Source of the DNA: Nymphaea colorata
Lineage: Eukaryota; Streptophyta; Magnoliopsida; Nymphaeales; Nymphaeaceae
Reading direction: 5' to 3'
NCBI RefSeq assembly: GCF_008831285.2
Contig: NC_045150.1
Location: 1,440,001-1,504,000 of the forward strand
Length of the DNA: 64,000 nucleotides
The position numbers were made by a program, and so were the translations under genes. A model generated the notes under the pieces. That model was given only the letters and a program-made list of their open reading frames with translations, did no database searches and was not told where the DNA came from. Shown here in pieces: positions 48,759-60,202 of the stretch (position 1 is its first letter; each line of letters opens with the position of its first letter).

Positions 48759-49316
48759 TCAAATTGTTAGTGCAGGTATAGTCTGCATATCTAACAATAA
48801 CCACTCTACTTCATCCAACAATGGATTCCCCTTTTCCTTATCCTTCTCCCCTATATTCTCCACCTCCAAGAGTCGTTCCCCTTCCACCACTTCTTCCAGC
48901 TGAAATCTAGTCTCCCCTCCTTTCTTTGTCTGCATAGGTTGGCCCTTTGTTTCCATCACCTCTTCCTGCTCAAGTTCCTTCTCTCTTGCATTGTCCATCT
49001 CCTCAGCCTGTCGAATCGCTTCCACTACCTCCTCTTGCTCAAGTTCCTTCTTCCCTGCATTGCCCGACTACGTTGCCTGTCGCTTCTTGTCTGCCACCTC
49101 ATTCTGCTCAAATTCCTTCTCCCCTGTATTGTCCGTCTCCGCAGCATGTCCCTTCATTTTTGCTACCTCCTCCTCCGCGTTTTCTTTCATGCCTTCCTTT
49201 TCCTTCTCCACAACCAGCTCCATCCCATGTGACATATGCTCTACTACAACGGCGGCTTCAACCTCTTCCCCTTCTATCAAAACATCATACTTACCTATCA
49301 TTCTATGTTTTTCCAA
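48759..49316 (-). pseudogene. Glutamate-rich repeat protein remnant, one in-frame stop
   Basis: Two ORFs (49316-49068 and 49025-48759) lie in one frame and are joined through a single TAG near 49065. The protein is rich in E and K and would be coiled or disordered. It contains three copies of about 20 residues: NTGEKEFEQNEVADKKRQAT, NAGKKELEQEEVVEAIRQAE and NAREKELEQEEVMETKGQP. The DNA unit is about 60-66 bp. Function unknown; transposon or host origin open. Confidence 0.45.
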
Positions 49317-49639
49317 GTTTTTCAGATTTCATCCAACATGTAGGTCGACTTTGCTCCATTTGATGTCAAACAACGAACGTTTGGTGTCGTATTCTTTCGC
49401 ATCGATTGAAGTAGATATTGTTCATCTACAAGAAACAAAAGATCGATATAAGATAGTGAAACAACAATGCTATATCGAGCCAGAGATAAACAAATGGATA
49501 TGAAACATTGAAATAACACTGCATGCATATACTACGTATGAGAAGTAGAATGATATGAGATAATGTTGTTATTTCACTACCTTATCTCCTCCTGTTTCTT
49601 TTTTACAACATATGAACTAGCAGAAGTGCGAGACCATCC

Positions 49640-50220
49640 TAGAAATGATAGACTATATCTGTCATTGACGAGGATAATAGATCCAATGGTCATCCTTACA
49701 TGCTCTTAGACTAACATTGATAACTTCTTCTGACGAGGATGATAAGCACACCCTACGAATGAGAACTGCCTTTGCAATATGTGAACCAGGTAGAAGCCTA
49801 CGCTTGTTCCAACATACATCTTTAAGGTTGCTCCAACTGACACTCTTTGACCAATGATGAGAACTGCTTCGATGAAGATGATAATCACTGTCTGCCGCTG
49901 ATAACTCCCTCTGGGCTGCAAATGTTTGAAGCGTTATCAAGAAGCCTCTACTTCACGATCGATAAACTTTCTCTTTTCTGTTTCGCGTAGGCACTTTTCG
50001 CATCATTCCTACCATCCACTTTGGGGCACGCTATCTTCAAAAAACCATTTTGCTGCACCAAAAGGTATTTTGGTCAACATCAACTTCACATACCAGCTAC
50101 TCACCTCATTCCTGCCATCAATCAATGGGCGTTAGTGTCTATTGAGTGCACCAGCTGATTCACCTTCAACCCACCTTGACATGAATTTGTCTTCCCAGTC
50201 AATGTTTGAGGCAAGTAGCT
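49640..50220 (-). other. Coding-like remnant, unrecognised
   Basis: The minus strand has a 92-codon ORF (49662-49940) and, upstream in broken frames, WFFEDSVPQSGW and CEKCLRETEKRKFIDREVEA. Together with the glutamate-rich stretch it may be one decayed gene. No domain identified. Confidence 0.3.
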
Positions 50221-51024
50221 GATGAGGTAGTAAAATATTTATGTGATAATATTTATGAGATAATAAAAATATTTAAGAAGTCAAAAGATAATGCTTTGAG
50301 CGAGTCAAAAAATGAAAATATTTTTTTACTACTTAAAGGGCTATATTGATCATAACAATATGCATATACAAACTGACAAATTTTATCTCTATCAAATCCC
50401 CAAAGCTTCTTGTTGCGCTTTCTATTTTTATCCTTACAAAAAGTTTCTTTTTGTATTAATCATGGGTTTTTTTGTCACACTTAAAATGAAACATGAAATT
50501 ACATATATATAGAGGCGGTGTATATAAACCAGCTTTGCTGCCGGGGGGGGGATCAGGATCATGTATGAATAAAAGCTGGGGAACACACCCCCGTAAACAG
50601 CCCTTTTTCTGGACCTGGCAAATGACATTTCATTTTCTCATTTTGTCAATTTTAGCATATTTTCCTTTTCAATCTTTTTAAATGCATTTTTGTTATTTCA
50701 GCTGCTTGTGCTAGCATTCATGGGGGTCGAGCATATAATTAGAGAAGACTGAAAGTAGTTAAAGAGAACCCAATATATATAACGGCAAAATGAAATAACT
50801 TTTTTAGTTGTTTGACAACAGTATCATACTGTCACCATGCAATGCATTAATTGGCTCCAAAAAGTAGTACTGATTCAGGGGACATTAATCAATGTTTAAT
50901 GCTTTGCCTCATTTTTTGAACCAGATTAATGGGATAATAATATTGTCCTACCGATGCCAAACAACCCTTTAAGATGTCAACTTGTTTTGTTTTTTTACCG
51001 AGCGGGATAGTAGTTCACAAGGGG
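50221..51024. other. AT-rich spacer before the hAT element, nothing recognised
   Basis: It has a run of nine G at 50540-50550 and no coding motif. Confidence 0.5.
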
Positions 51025-51289
51025 ATGAAGAGTAGGGCTGCACAACGAGTCGAGCCAACTCGGGCTCGACTCGAACTCGCTCGAAAAAGCTCGGCTCGAG
51101 CTCGACTCATTTATAAATGAGTCGAGTTCGAGCTCATAGTTAAACTTGAAACCATAAACGAGTCGAGTTCGAGTTTAAAGAACTCGACTCGTTTAAACTC
51201 GACTCGACTCGTGTTATATAACGAGTTGAATTATATAAACCGGTTCGTAAAAGCGATTCACCGGTTTAGGGTTTTACTGAGGTCTCCTC

Positions 51290-51830
51290 TTATAGCTTAC
51301 TCTTCCTCCGTCTTCTCGACTTCTCTCTGCTGCGCTGACTCTCTTTCTTCTCGTTTGCTGTCTCTCTTCCCGTCTTTGGTCTTTCGTCGACCACGGACCA
51401 GTAGACCACCCTTCGCCTTCGGTCTTCCATCTTCGCCCTTCGGCCTTCGGTCTTCAGTCTTCACTCTTCCTTCTTCCCGTTTCACTCTTCCTGTCTGCTC
51501 TCTTGCTGTCTTCCTTCGACCACGACAACCAGACCAAACCTGAGGCTGAGGGCACTTGCTGTCTTGCTGAGTTGTTGTCTTCCAACTGCTCTCTCTCTTC
51601 CATTGTTGCTGCCTTCTCTCGCTGCCGCTGCTGCTGTTGCTGCCTTCACGCCAGGTACCCCTTCGACCTTCCTTTTTTCTTTTGCTTGTTGTTGTTCTTC
51701 TTCCTCCTCCTCCCAACTGATTTTGCCCAAATAAAACCCACCAGAAATCACTGCTGCAGCTGCCTCAGTAGCATCGGTTGCCCCTCTCGCTCTTGCTGTA
51801 CCATCGGTTGCCCCTTTTGATGCTGTAAGT
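51290..51830 (+). other. CT-rich leader-like tract inside the hAT element
   Basis: It follows GGTTTAGGGTTTTACTGAGG and is rich in CTTC, TCTTC and CTGCTG words, as in many plant 5' leaders. Overlapping ORFs on both strands (51211-51543, 51297-51716, 51503-51820) look like composition artefacts. Confidence 0.5.
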
Positions 51831-52415
51831 TTTGTCTAGTTTTTTGCTGAACCATGTTGCATTGATGATGTATTTTTGAGAAGGTTATCTTGTTTTGTAC
51901 CTGCTGATTCTTCGCATCTTCAAGCTCCTTTGGTACAGCAGATCACGGTGGCAGATAACTTTAGGTAAATTTTAGTATGGCTACATCGTATGTGCATAAA
52001 GTTGTTTGCATTTTCATATTGGATGTCTTCTAATTGCTGGTGTAAATAACTATTTTATAGGTTACGGAGGCGGTCTTACTTTCTTCTTTTTGTAAAGAAT
52101 ATGTCGCTTTAGCATCTGTAAGATCCAAACACAATATAGAATTTTTCATCACCGGCCTTCTTGATGATATTGAATGTTTCCCTCCTACGTGTTATGGCAA
52201 TTGATTGGATTCACACTTGGTGATGTTACTTTCCTCTAGTGGTAACATTTCACTGATGAAAGTGCTAGTTTCATCTAGTGAATGCTAAGCAACATGGGTG
52301 CGAGTACTAAATGCAAGTGCAGGTACGGTTGTGCAGGTGCAAGCACAGCAATTTAAAAGAAAATGGGTACAGGAGTACGGCAGGGCATATGTGCTTGTGT
52401 GTGCTTACATGTGCA

Positions 52416-52440
52416 CGTGTGTGTGTGTGTGTGTGTGTGC
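52416..52440. repeat. (GT)n microsatellite
   Basis: About 12 GT units inside the hAT element. Confidence 0.95.
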
Positions 52441-53167
52441 AGGCATGCAGAACACCATTTTCTGCAAACGGGAAAATTTTGAGGAGATTAAGGAATTTGC
52501 AAGTTTGCTGATATCAATCTGCAAGTTGTAAAAAAGGGACTAACCCTGTCCCTCCTGGCATATACAATTTAAATTACAACTGGATTTATCTTTGAAAGGC
52601 AGAAAAATTCTTGTACAATCCTAGAGTAGATGAATTACAAACTGGACCTGAGAAAGCAATAGTTTCATTGATCAACATCTCCAGGTTGTTTTGCATTCAG
52701 AAGATGTAGCTCTATGACAACCATTGCCAATGGTTCACAACTTCACATCTGTAACTGGTAGCCATGTGGGTATGGCCCTGGTGACCAATGTTATATCACC
52801 ATTGTACTGAAACTTTAGTTGTGGGCAATGGATTGTGTTATTTAGTTATTTTTCGCTTTTAGGTTTGTCAAATGATGTTTGTCCTGGAAGTTTTTGCAAG
52901 GTTCTAATGGTGAAATATTTTAGGATTCATTCTGCTATCATTTCTTTAATATACTATTCAGCCCTTAGTAGGGTTCCAGTCTGGTGGATTTCAAAATGCC
53001 TTCAGTATAGTAGTGTGCATCTCCGGAACATATTAACTGCCCATTGTCATGTTACATATGCATATGAAAGTTAAATGCAGATGAATCGATGAAGGTAAAT
53101 GTGAAAATGCTTAATCTGCACTGGTTTCTGGTATGATCTTAGCATCTAATACGTTTGTAGCATACAG

Positions 53168-53346
53168 AGGGATATCGTAAGTTGCTGCCTGTTGGTAGAA
53201 TCTATCTGTGAATTCAAAGGAATATGTTTTAGGATATATACTATATATATATGGTGCTCAACAAGCCAAGTTCGAAGGGGACATTAAATTCCTATATCTG
53301 AGGGATATCGTAAGTTGCTGCCTGCTGGTAGAATCTATCTGTGATG
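53168..53346. repeat. Local direct repeat of about 46 bp
   Basis: AGGGATATCGTAAGTTGCTG begins both copies (53168-53214 and 53301-53346), which differ at few bases. A shorter third piece (CATAAGTTGCTGCCTGTTG) is at 53481-53499. Confidence 0.9.
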
Positions 53347-53648
53347 AAACATCTTTGTCTTCTTAAATGAACACCATCTGTCAACAGAAAATAAAAACGT
53401 ATACATTATAGATGTATATGCATACTAGTATATATATTTAAAAGACCATATATGTGATATCAAGGATAAGTATGTCATTTCCATAAGTTGCTGCCTGTTG
53501 TTCTTTTTGTGTTTCCATAATTATCTTTTTTTACATTGTTTTGCAGCTCATGTTCTGGTTAAGCTTGACTTTCGGCCAGACTTAGCTGTATATTAGCAGC
53601 AATCAAGTAGCAATCGAGCCGGTGCGTTCTGTTGGGGTTTTCGTGATC

Positions 53649-53957
53649 ATGGCAGCTGGGTACGGGAAGTGCTTTGGAGAAACTGTGTGGACAGGCCTTT
53701 GGAGCTGGGAGGTTGAGGATGCTGGGGATTTACAAGCAAAGCCAGAGGTCATGGGTTATTTTCTGTTCTGCACAGCCTTGATCTTGACTCCTGTTTACGT
53801 CTTCTCAAACTATATTCTAAAGCTTGCTCAAATTGTTGCTGCTATTATCCAATTTCCTCTTGGAGATGATGCTCTGCTCAGATCTGAACTCGAATCTGCT
53901 CGTCTGTTTTTCCATCTAAGGACATATGTAGCTACTGAAGTTGTTCCCTTTTTTTGA
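53649..53957 (+). CDS. Hypothetical ORF inside the hAT element, possible captured exon
   Basis: A 111-codon frame begins at 53622; the ATG at 53649 (MAAGYGKCF) is a better start. It holds a membrane-like segment (GYFLFCTALILTPVYVFSNY) and an acidic-aliphatic tail (GDDALLRSELESARLFFHLR). A TTTTGCAG acceptor-like site lies at 53539-53546, just upstream. No hAT transposase similarity. I cannot name a family. It could be a host exon carried by the transposon. Confidence 0.3.
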   Translation: MAAGYGKCFGETVWTGLWSWEVEDAGDLQAKPEVMGYFLFCTALILTPVYVFSNYILKLAQIVAAIIQFPLGDDALLRSELESARLFFHLRTYVATEVVPFF

Positions 53958-54506
53958 AATGGAACATAAGGTATAACGATTTTGGTCCCATGTGTTTAAT
54001 GTCGAGTAATTGTCAATGTGAGATTGCTTAAGGGTTTTTCTAGTAGCTGCAGCATACATTTGAAATTTGAGTGGTGGAAGCCTGGAAGGCACGCATTAAT
54101 CATTATATGTTGCTTCTTTGATTTTTCTTTGCTTGGGAATTTTTTCTTCCCTAAGCAATTGCAAAGTGGATATTACTGATTGTGCAACGATAAAAGTACT
54201 TAAACGAGCTAAACGAGTTAAAAGAGTCAGCACTTAAACGAGCTGAACGAGTTAAACGAGTCATCACTTAAACGAGCTAAACGAGTTAAAGTTAAAAAAA
54301 GTAAATTTTAATCAAGTCAACGAGTTAAATGAGTTAATCGAGCCGAGCTCGAGCTCGACTTTGCCTAGTCGAGCCGAGCTCGAGCTTGCTATAAGAAGCT
54401 CGACTCGAGCTCGAGTCGAGTTCGAGCTCGAGTAATTTTAGCCGAGTCGAGCTCGAGCTGGCCAAGCTCGGGCTCGGCTCGGCTCGTGTGCAGCCCTAAT
54501 GAAGAG

Positions 54507-55850
54507 CAGTCTTTTCCTTCCCCTTTATCGAGCAGGTGGGTTTACCATATAAAGGTCCAATTCAACTCACCATCCGATTGAACTCAACCAGGTAAAATTT
54601 TTTTTTAAAAAAACTGTAAGAATAAAATTGTAAAAGTACAAAAAATGCTTTCAAATGACAAGGTTACCTTTGAGAAAGTGCCTAATAGAAAAAAGTAAAA
54701 GGCAACATCAAACAAAGTCGATACTTGGGATGGTGGATAGACTTCACGCTAGGTTTTACCTGCATTGTAGGTATTTTTGGGCTTCTCGGTTGGACATAAT
54801 CAAGAAATTGAATTTCAAGCCTAGGTGGGGGGAGCGCCCTGCTCCTTAAGTCCAGGAAAACATGTTCTATTCCCAAAGATTTTCTTTCCTAGTCCTTGGG
54901 AGTCCTTAGTCTTTGGAGAGATTGTTTCTCCAACCCTTTACAAAACATGAGAGGATAAATACCTTGAAATTTTATGTTGTATTGATATTTTCACAGCATT
55001 CTTCTCAGCTCACTCATTTTCTTCATTGATATTACTGTTTTGTAAACTTCACCAAAATATACTTTTGAAAAGAAAACTAAAATTGGATTTTGTTTCACTA
55101 TGTAACCCCTCGTTCATCTGTGACTTTCTAAAACTGAAAGAGTACTACAGAATTCCAGTGAATATCATATCAAAATTTATGGGGCAGAATGCATTTGGCA
55201 ATTGCGTTTCAACGTCAATTTTGCTCTGATATATAAATAAATAAATGTCTATATATATATATATATATTATTTGTGCGTCTTTTTGCTTTTAGGTCTGAA
55301 AAATAAAATAGACTGATCTGCACCAATTCGTCCATCAATGATGAGCAAAGGCAGCACTGATGGAGCAGTGCTTATTGCACCAAACTTAGCAATGGCATCC
55401 TGCTGTGAAGCCACGAAAAATTAAACAAATGTAGCACGACGAGAAAGTGATATCTTCAATTAAGTCCACAACTTTGGGCGAGGATTTCATAAACAGGCGG
55501 GGCCCATGTTCCTGTTACTCTGAACTTTATACGAGCCCTTCTTTTCTGTTACTCTGAACTTTGGGCAACTTAGGTCACTCGGCCTCCTGCGTCAACAGAT
55601 CCCAATAGGAGCAGGTTATAGGTCTGAAGTTACCAAAATGTCTACTAATATCCCTCCTTTATAAGGGCAAAACTTGAATTTGGAAATTTTCTTAGCCATA
55701 AAATTACCAAATGCCCTTAAAAAGCCTCTTAAGGACTCTAAGAATCTCCAATATCTTAACCGCTTGCTAGCAACTCTGGTTCCTGCTCTAAAACTGTTAG
55801 GAACTTGAATGACCAATTATTGAATTAAAGCCCTCATACGCCGTCGAACA
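54507..55850. repeat. Duplicated segment Z, copy 1
   Basis: It matches 62640-63810 in direct orientation. Landmarks are GGTGGGTTTACC, GTTCATCTGTGACTTTCTAA, GGCAGCACTGATGGAGCAGT, TTACTCTGAACTTTATA and ATTAAAGCCCTCA. Copy 1 starts at the right target duplication of the hAT element and ends about 0.95 kb upstream of the lipid-transfer gene. A (TA)n tract at 55250-55269 lies inside. Confidence 0.92.
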
Positions 55851-56720
55851 TCTGTAAGAATTCCAATAGGACTAAACTTTCTCATAGCAGACAACAATTT
55901 CAAATTTTAACGTTAAACTATTGTGGATCGATTTCATAATTATTTGTTCGTTTTTTTTTCCTTTTAAATAAAAAGAAATTAAGGTACCAATGTGGTTAAA
56001 AGGGTCGAGGTCAATTAATCAATTGATATTTAACATTTTTCAGAAAGAAATTAATGGACCTTTTATCAAAACATCGGAAATATAAATATGTGTTTCTCCA
56101 ATTAAATTGTACACCTAATTTTCATTCTTATTAACAATGCACCTAATTTTTTGCACCATTAATAAATATGACTTTTCATTCTTATTAAAAAATACACCTA
56201 ATTTTTGCCCCATTAATAACAAATTACTTTTATTAATTATACCTTCAAGTTATCACAAACTTCATCTACTGAGATAAAATGACCATAAATGCATACAGCA
56301 CGCACAAACAACTTTGTTGTTGATTAATTTATGTTTGTTTCTTGGAGCATGTCAAATACACTTATGCTTCTTAATCATGTTTAAACCAGCTTTTTTTATT
56401 CATGTCGAAAATAATTAAGAATACTTCACACGCATTATCGTGGATGGAAAAATAATAATTTTTTTATTGGCTTAATAGGGAAAAATAATATTTTTTTATT
56501 GGCTTAATAGTTTATCAGACGCTAAAGACAAAAAATAAAAAAACATGAGGACGCGTTAAACTTGTAAGTTGTAACCACGGAAGACTTAGGTATACTTTGT
56601 CGTCAAGGTTTAGAAAATATCAAAAAGAGAACATTCCCATGCATCTCGGGTGCTAGCTCCACTTGATGAATACCATTAATTACATGTCTATAGTGGATAA
56701 AGTTTAACTCGGAGGACCTC
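55851..56720. other. AT-rich upstream region of the lipid-transfer gene
   Basis: It contains a perfect tandem duplication of about 32 bp (56447-56510, AATAATTTTTTTATTGGCTT type) and repeated CACCTAATTTTT words (56110-56205). No gene was seen. Confidence 0.6.
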
Positions 56721-56724
56721 TTTC

Positions 56725-56734
56725 TATATAAATA
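56725..56734 (+). promoter_or_regulatory. TATA box of the lipid-transfer-like gene
   Basis: TATATAAATA lies about 75 bp upstream of the ATG at 56803, which places transcription start near 56757-56765. A GA-rich leader (AGAAGAGAGAGAGAGAAAG) precedes the start codon. Confidence 0.75.
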
Positions 56735-56802
56735 AACGCTACTCATGCATTCGGTAGACATATATCAGAACAGCTCTAGTAGAAGAGAGAGAGAGAAAGA
56801 GG

Positions 56803-57804
56803 ATGATGGCATTGGCTTTTGGCAAACTAAGCATCATGGTGGTTGCCGTGTTCGTGGTACTAGGTGCATTGGACACCGGCCTGGCGAAGGCGGGAGACTG
56901 CCGGAAGGAAAAAGAAGAGTTGGTAGCTGCCTGCGGCAAGTACTGCCTCAAAGAGAAGCCGCTTCCATTTCCGCCGTCCGCAAAGTGCTGCAGCAAGATC
57001 AAGGCTGCTGACTTTGCCTGCCTCTGCCAAAATGTCACACCTGGAGACGAGGAGATCTTCAACATGAAATTGGGTGTCACCCTCGCCCGCAAGTGTGGCA
57101 ATCCCCTGCCTGTCGGAATGAAATGCGGAAGTACGTGATTCTCAACTCTATGCCTAGACCGAGTTTCGCACCTGCATCAGGCCAGTGCACACAACGAATA
57201 TGCACGAAAAAAAGGGAGAACTGAGGGTTCTTTTGGCCCTCATCTCTGAAAAAGATGTCTGGTTTAGTCTTTTCACATTTTGTTGGTCCATGAAGGGGAG
57301 GTTCACTTTTTACTTCCCATGCAAACACAAAACTGGTTACGTACGTACCAAGATCGTGCACACGGATGTTTAATGACCAAATTGCTCATGACTAAGCTAA
57401 AAAAGTCAGCCTTTTTACAGGAACAAAAAGGTTTATCAAAAAGTTAGAAGTCTTAAAAGTATATTTCTTTATAAAAAAATTCGTAAAATGCCTCAATCCA
57501 CATTCTTTTTTCCTGATTAGGCTCTCCCATTTAGCGGCCTCAATCCATATGTTTGGGTCAAACACATGTTAGTATGACTCTTAAGCAGAGAATTCGATTC
57601 TAAAATTGGGAAACCTGCCTGGGATTTTGAGAGTTATTAGGTGTCTTAGCAAGTTCGAAAGTCCATTCACCTATGCTTTAAACAAGGGCATCGATAGACA
57701 AGTCTAATTTTGGATTCATCAGTGTCTGTAGTTTGATAACTAATTACAACTGTTCACATTTTTCTTTCATTGTGGATCCAGGTTACTTCGTGCCCGAAGC
57801 TTGA
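56803..57804 (+). CDS. Secreted nsLTP-like (DIR1/type-2-like) lipid-transfer protein, two exons
   Basis: Non-specific lipid-transfer proteins are small secreted proteins with a lipid-binding cavity held by four disulphides. Exon 1 (56803-57130) opens with ATGATG and a signal peptide of about 30 residues (VVAVFVVLGALDTGLAKA). Cysteines lie at 33, 44, 48, 62, 63, 73, 75, 98 and 108. Without C48 they form the eight-cysteine pattern C-C-CC-CLC-C-C, with spacing like type 2 or DIR1-like LTPs. C48 is an extra, ninth cysteine. A donor AA|GTACGT at 57130/57131 and an acceptor TTCATTGTGGATCCAG ending 57781 give exon 2 (57782-57804), adding YFVPEA before TGA, for 116 residues. A short last exon is common in LTP genes. 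Unspliced, the frame ends at 57138. QNVT is a possible glycosylation site. It appears intact. Confidence 0.88.
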
Positions 57805-57937
57805 AGATGGCGAAGGAGCTTCGTCTATAAATGGTCGTGTGTGCCTTTATGTGTGTGCCTTTTGTGTGGAATGAAGCACGTACTAGGATGTGTGTGCGTG
57901 CATTGATCTATCAACTGTGTACTTCTATCTATCATCT

Positions 57938-57947
57938 AATAAATAAA
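57938..57947 (+). terminator. Polyadenylation signal of the lipid-transfer-like gene
   Basis: Two overlapping AATAAA hexamers (57938-57943 and 57942-57947) lie about 135 bp after the exon-2 stop codon. Confidence 0.75.
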
Positions 57948-57959
57948 GCAACGAGAGCA

Positions 57960-58500
57960 TAGCTATTCGTGTGAATGGTGGGTGCTAATGGCTGTTGTTC
58001 AGTTTCAAAGCGCTCGCCTCCCACTTCCCCTAAGTTCTGAGGGTGCGTCAGCGACTTATTGTGCAATGGCTTGATGCCTATGAGAATCGAACCACTTGGC
58101 TAAACTTCGAGGCTGCTTTTGTATCAATTTTAAAATTTTGTATTTTTTTTCCATCAAAATCATTTTTATTAAGAACGATTCCATCATGACAGATGCCTGA
58201 TGTTATGAAGTAGCTAAAATATAAATTTTTGCTGCCAAACAGTTACTACATTGTCATTAAGAAATAAAACATTTACTAACTCAGAGTTTTGTCTAACACA
58301 ACCACTGCATTGTAAAACGTGTTAGTAAAGGCATTGTGACAAAAGCCTTCTCTTACAAAAATGCTATGTGTTAGTAATAATTATTACTAAGAAGGTTTTT
58401 TGGTCTATAGCAACAAAATGACTGCATTAGTAATTAACTATTTATTAAAGGAAACGTTGATAGCAATCAAGCAACTGAGAAAGAGGATGAATGCCATGGA
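57960..58500. other. Spacer, nothing firmly recognised
   Basis: TTAGTAA and ACTAAC words recur at 58255-58440, but no element ends were found. Confidence 0.4.
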
Positions 58501-58745
58501 GGAATGCACAACGCAAGAAAAGAATACCTTCACAAATATAGTATAACAAAATATGATAATACAAAAGAGACTTGTGTAGCTTCCTCCTTTGTTTCTTGTT
58601 AAGTGTTGTAAAGAATATGGCAATCAAGCCACATGTGAAAACCATTTAAATAATGACAAACCTTCTAAAAATATATATATATATATATATACAGAAAAAG
58701 AGAGGAAAGTGAATGTAAGCTACGGCCGAACCACTCTAAAAATTT

Positions 58746-58798
<53 letters not shown>

Positions 58799-58808
58799 TG
58801 TCTCTTCA
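58500..58808 (+). repeat. Probable 5' LTR of plus-strand copia element
   Basis: It lies directly upstream of the primer-binding site and includes an (AT)n/TATA-like stretch (58670-58691) and a (CT)n array (58749-58795). The left boundary is a guess because no second LTR is present. Confidence 0.55.
58749..58795. repeat. (CT)n microsatellite
   Basis: About 23 CT units at the end of the LTR, close to the expected transcribed leader. Confidence 0.97.
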
Positions 58809-58979
58809 TGGTATCAGAGCCATGACTTCTGAAGACTCTCAACATTCTAATCCTCTTCTAAGGATCAACCTAGAGCCATGAAGCCCCAATGGCAATTCAG
58901 GCGAAAGCTTTGGATCAGCAAACGTCAATGTCCAGCATGTTCTCGTTTAAGTGAATATCATGAAATCTATGTCATTATA

Positions 58980-59700
58980 TTTCAGTCAACCTTATGGCTG
59001 ATAATTACCACACATGGGAATCACAGTTTAAGCTGATTCTATCTACATATGATTTAACCCGGTATGTTGATGGCTCTAAACCTACTACGCCTAAAATTTT
59101 AGAGGGAACATTTACAATAAATCTTGAGTATGCTATATGGCATAAGCATGGTCAACTTTTGTTAAGTTACATTATTACGTCTTTGTGTGAACCCATTCTT
59201 GCTCAAGTGATTTGATTATCTATTGGAAAGCTCCACAGGAAAACTATGATGCTCGTTATTGTTCAAAAATTATGCAACTGAAATTTCAGATTCAAGATAT
59301 TAGGGAAGGTTCAATGTCAATAGATGAATATATTACTAAAGCCAAGAATACTGTACACAAACTCACAACAGCTGGTAAAGAGGTAGCCTAAGATATCCTT
59401 ATATTGCAAATACTTAAAGGCCTACCCAATGAATATTCTGTCTTTAGGGTCTCTATGGAAACCAGATCCCAATTTGTCACCATAGCTGAACCACACAGCT
59501 TGCTTCTAGTTCAAGAAGCACATATGAGTAATCATGAAGACTTTAGCCAGATCAGTCCAGCAGCAAATGTTGTTAATAACGCTTCATATGGGAATCAAAA
59601 CCAGCAATATGACAACAGAAAGTTCAACTATAATTACTCTAGAGGTACAGGAAATAGAGGCCACCATCGTCAAGGCTCTAACAGAGGTGGATGAGGTTTC
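58980..59700 (+). pseudogene. Copia Gag, broken
   Basis: The frames show MADNYHTWESQFKLILSTYD, then QILKGLPNEYSVF and LLLVQEAHM, the copia Gag (UBN2-type) pattern, ending in a glycine- and asparagine-rich tail (GTGNRGHHRQGSNRGG). Stops near 59215 and 59391 break it. Confidence 0.87.
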
Positions 59701-59859
59701 AATAATGAGAATAATAGACCTAGGGTGTACTATCAACTATATGAGAAGGTTGGAAATTCAGCACGGCAATGTTATCAAGTTCAATCCTATGCTGCTCAGC
59801 ATGGGAAGTCCATTGACCACCAACCTCAAGCGCACAACACGACTATTGGAAACATTGCA

Positions 59860-59950
59860 GACTCAAACTGGTAACCTGATTCGGGTGCCACCCACTACAT
59901 GACCAGCAATCTCTCTAATCTTTCCAACCACCATGAGTATCAAGGAATGA
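59860..59950 (+). pseudogene. Copia protease active-site segment
   Basis: ADSNW-stop-PDSGATHYMTSNL is the copia protease site DSGAT; a tyrosine codon has become TAA. Confidence 0.8.
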
Positions 59951-60202
59951 TGCCCTCAAGTTGACAGACGGTTCAGGTTTGACCATCTCTCATATTGGCT
60001 CATCTCTCTTTTCTAAATTTAGATTAAACAATATCTACATGTTCCATTTATATTTAGAAACTATTATCAGTTCATAAATTTTGTCAAGATAATGATGTCA
60101 CTTTTTAATTTACACCTACTTCTTGTTGTGTGATGGGTATGAATACAAGAATCCCTCTACCGAAGGGGACAAATAAGGATGGTCTCTATAGCATTAACTT
60201 GA

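Larger units (their letters stand above)
51025..54506. mobile_element. hAT transposon with 8-bp target duplication, no transposase seen
   Basis: The element spans 51033-54498. It is flanked by a perfect 8-bp direct repeat, ATGAAGAG (51025-51032 and 54499-54506), diagnostic of hAT-type insertion. The ends are TAGGGCTGCAC and GTGCAGCCCTA. Subterminal regions are packed with GAGCTCGAGC and AACGAGTC words, and 54195-54295 repeats ACTTAAACGAGCTAAACGAG about three times. The interior (51.27-54.0 kb) has a leader-like CT-rich tract and a 111-codon ORF but no hAT transposase motif. It is therefore non-autonomous, possibly carrying captured host sequence. The perfect target duplication suggests a relatively recent insertion. 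Confidence 0.92.

Noticed and set aside
51297-51820. Arginine-, serine- and cysteine-rich ORFs on both strands in the hAT element
   Set aside because: They overlap in a CT-rich tract; no frame shows a domain, and the region looks like an untranslated leader.
58190-58440. Second CACTA end based on TTAGTAA/ACTAAC motifs
   Set aside because: No CACTA terminus is present and the motifs are simple AT-rich words.
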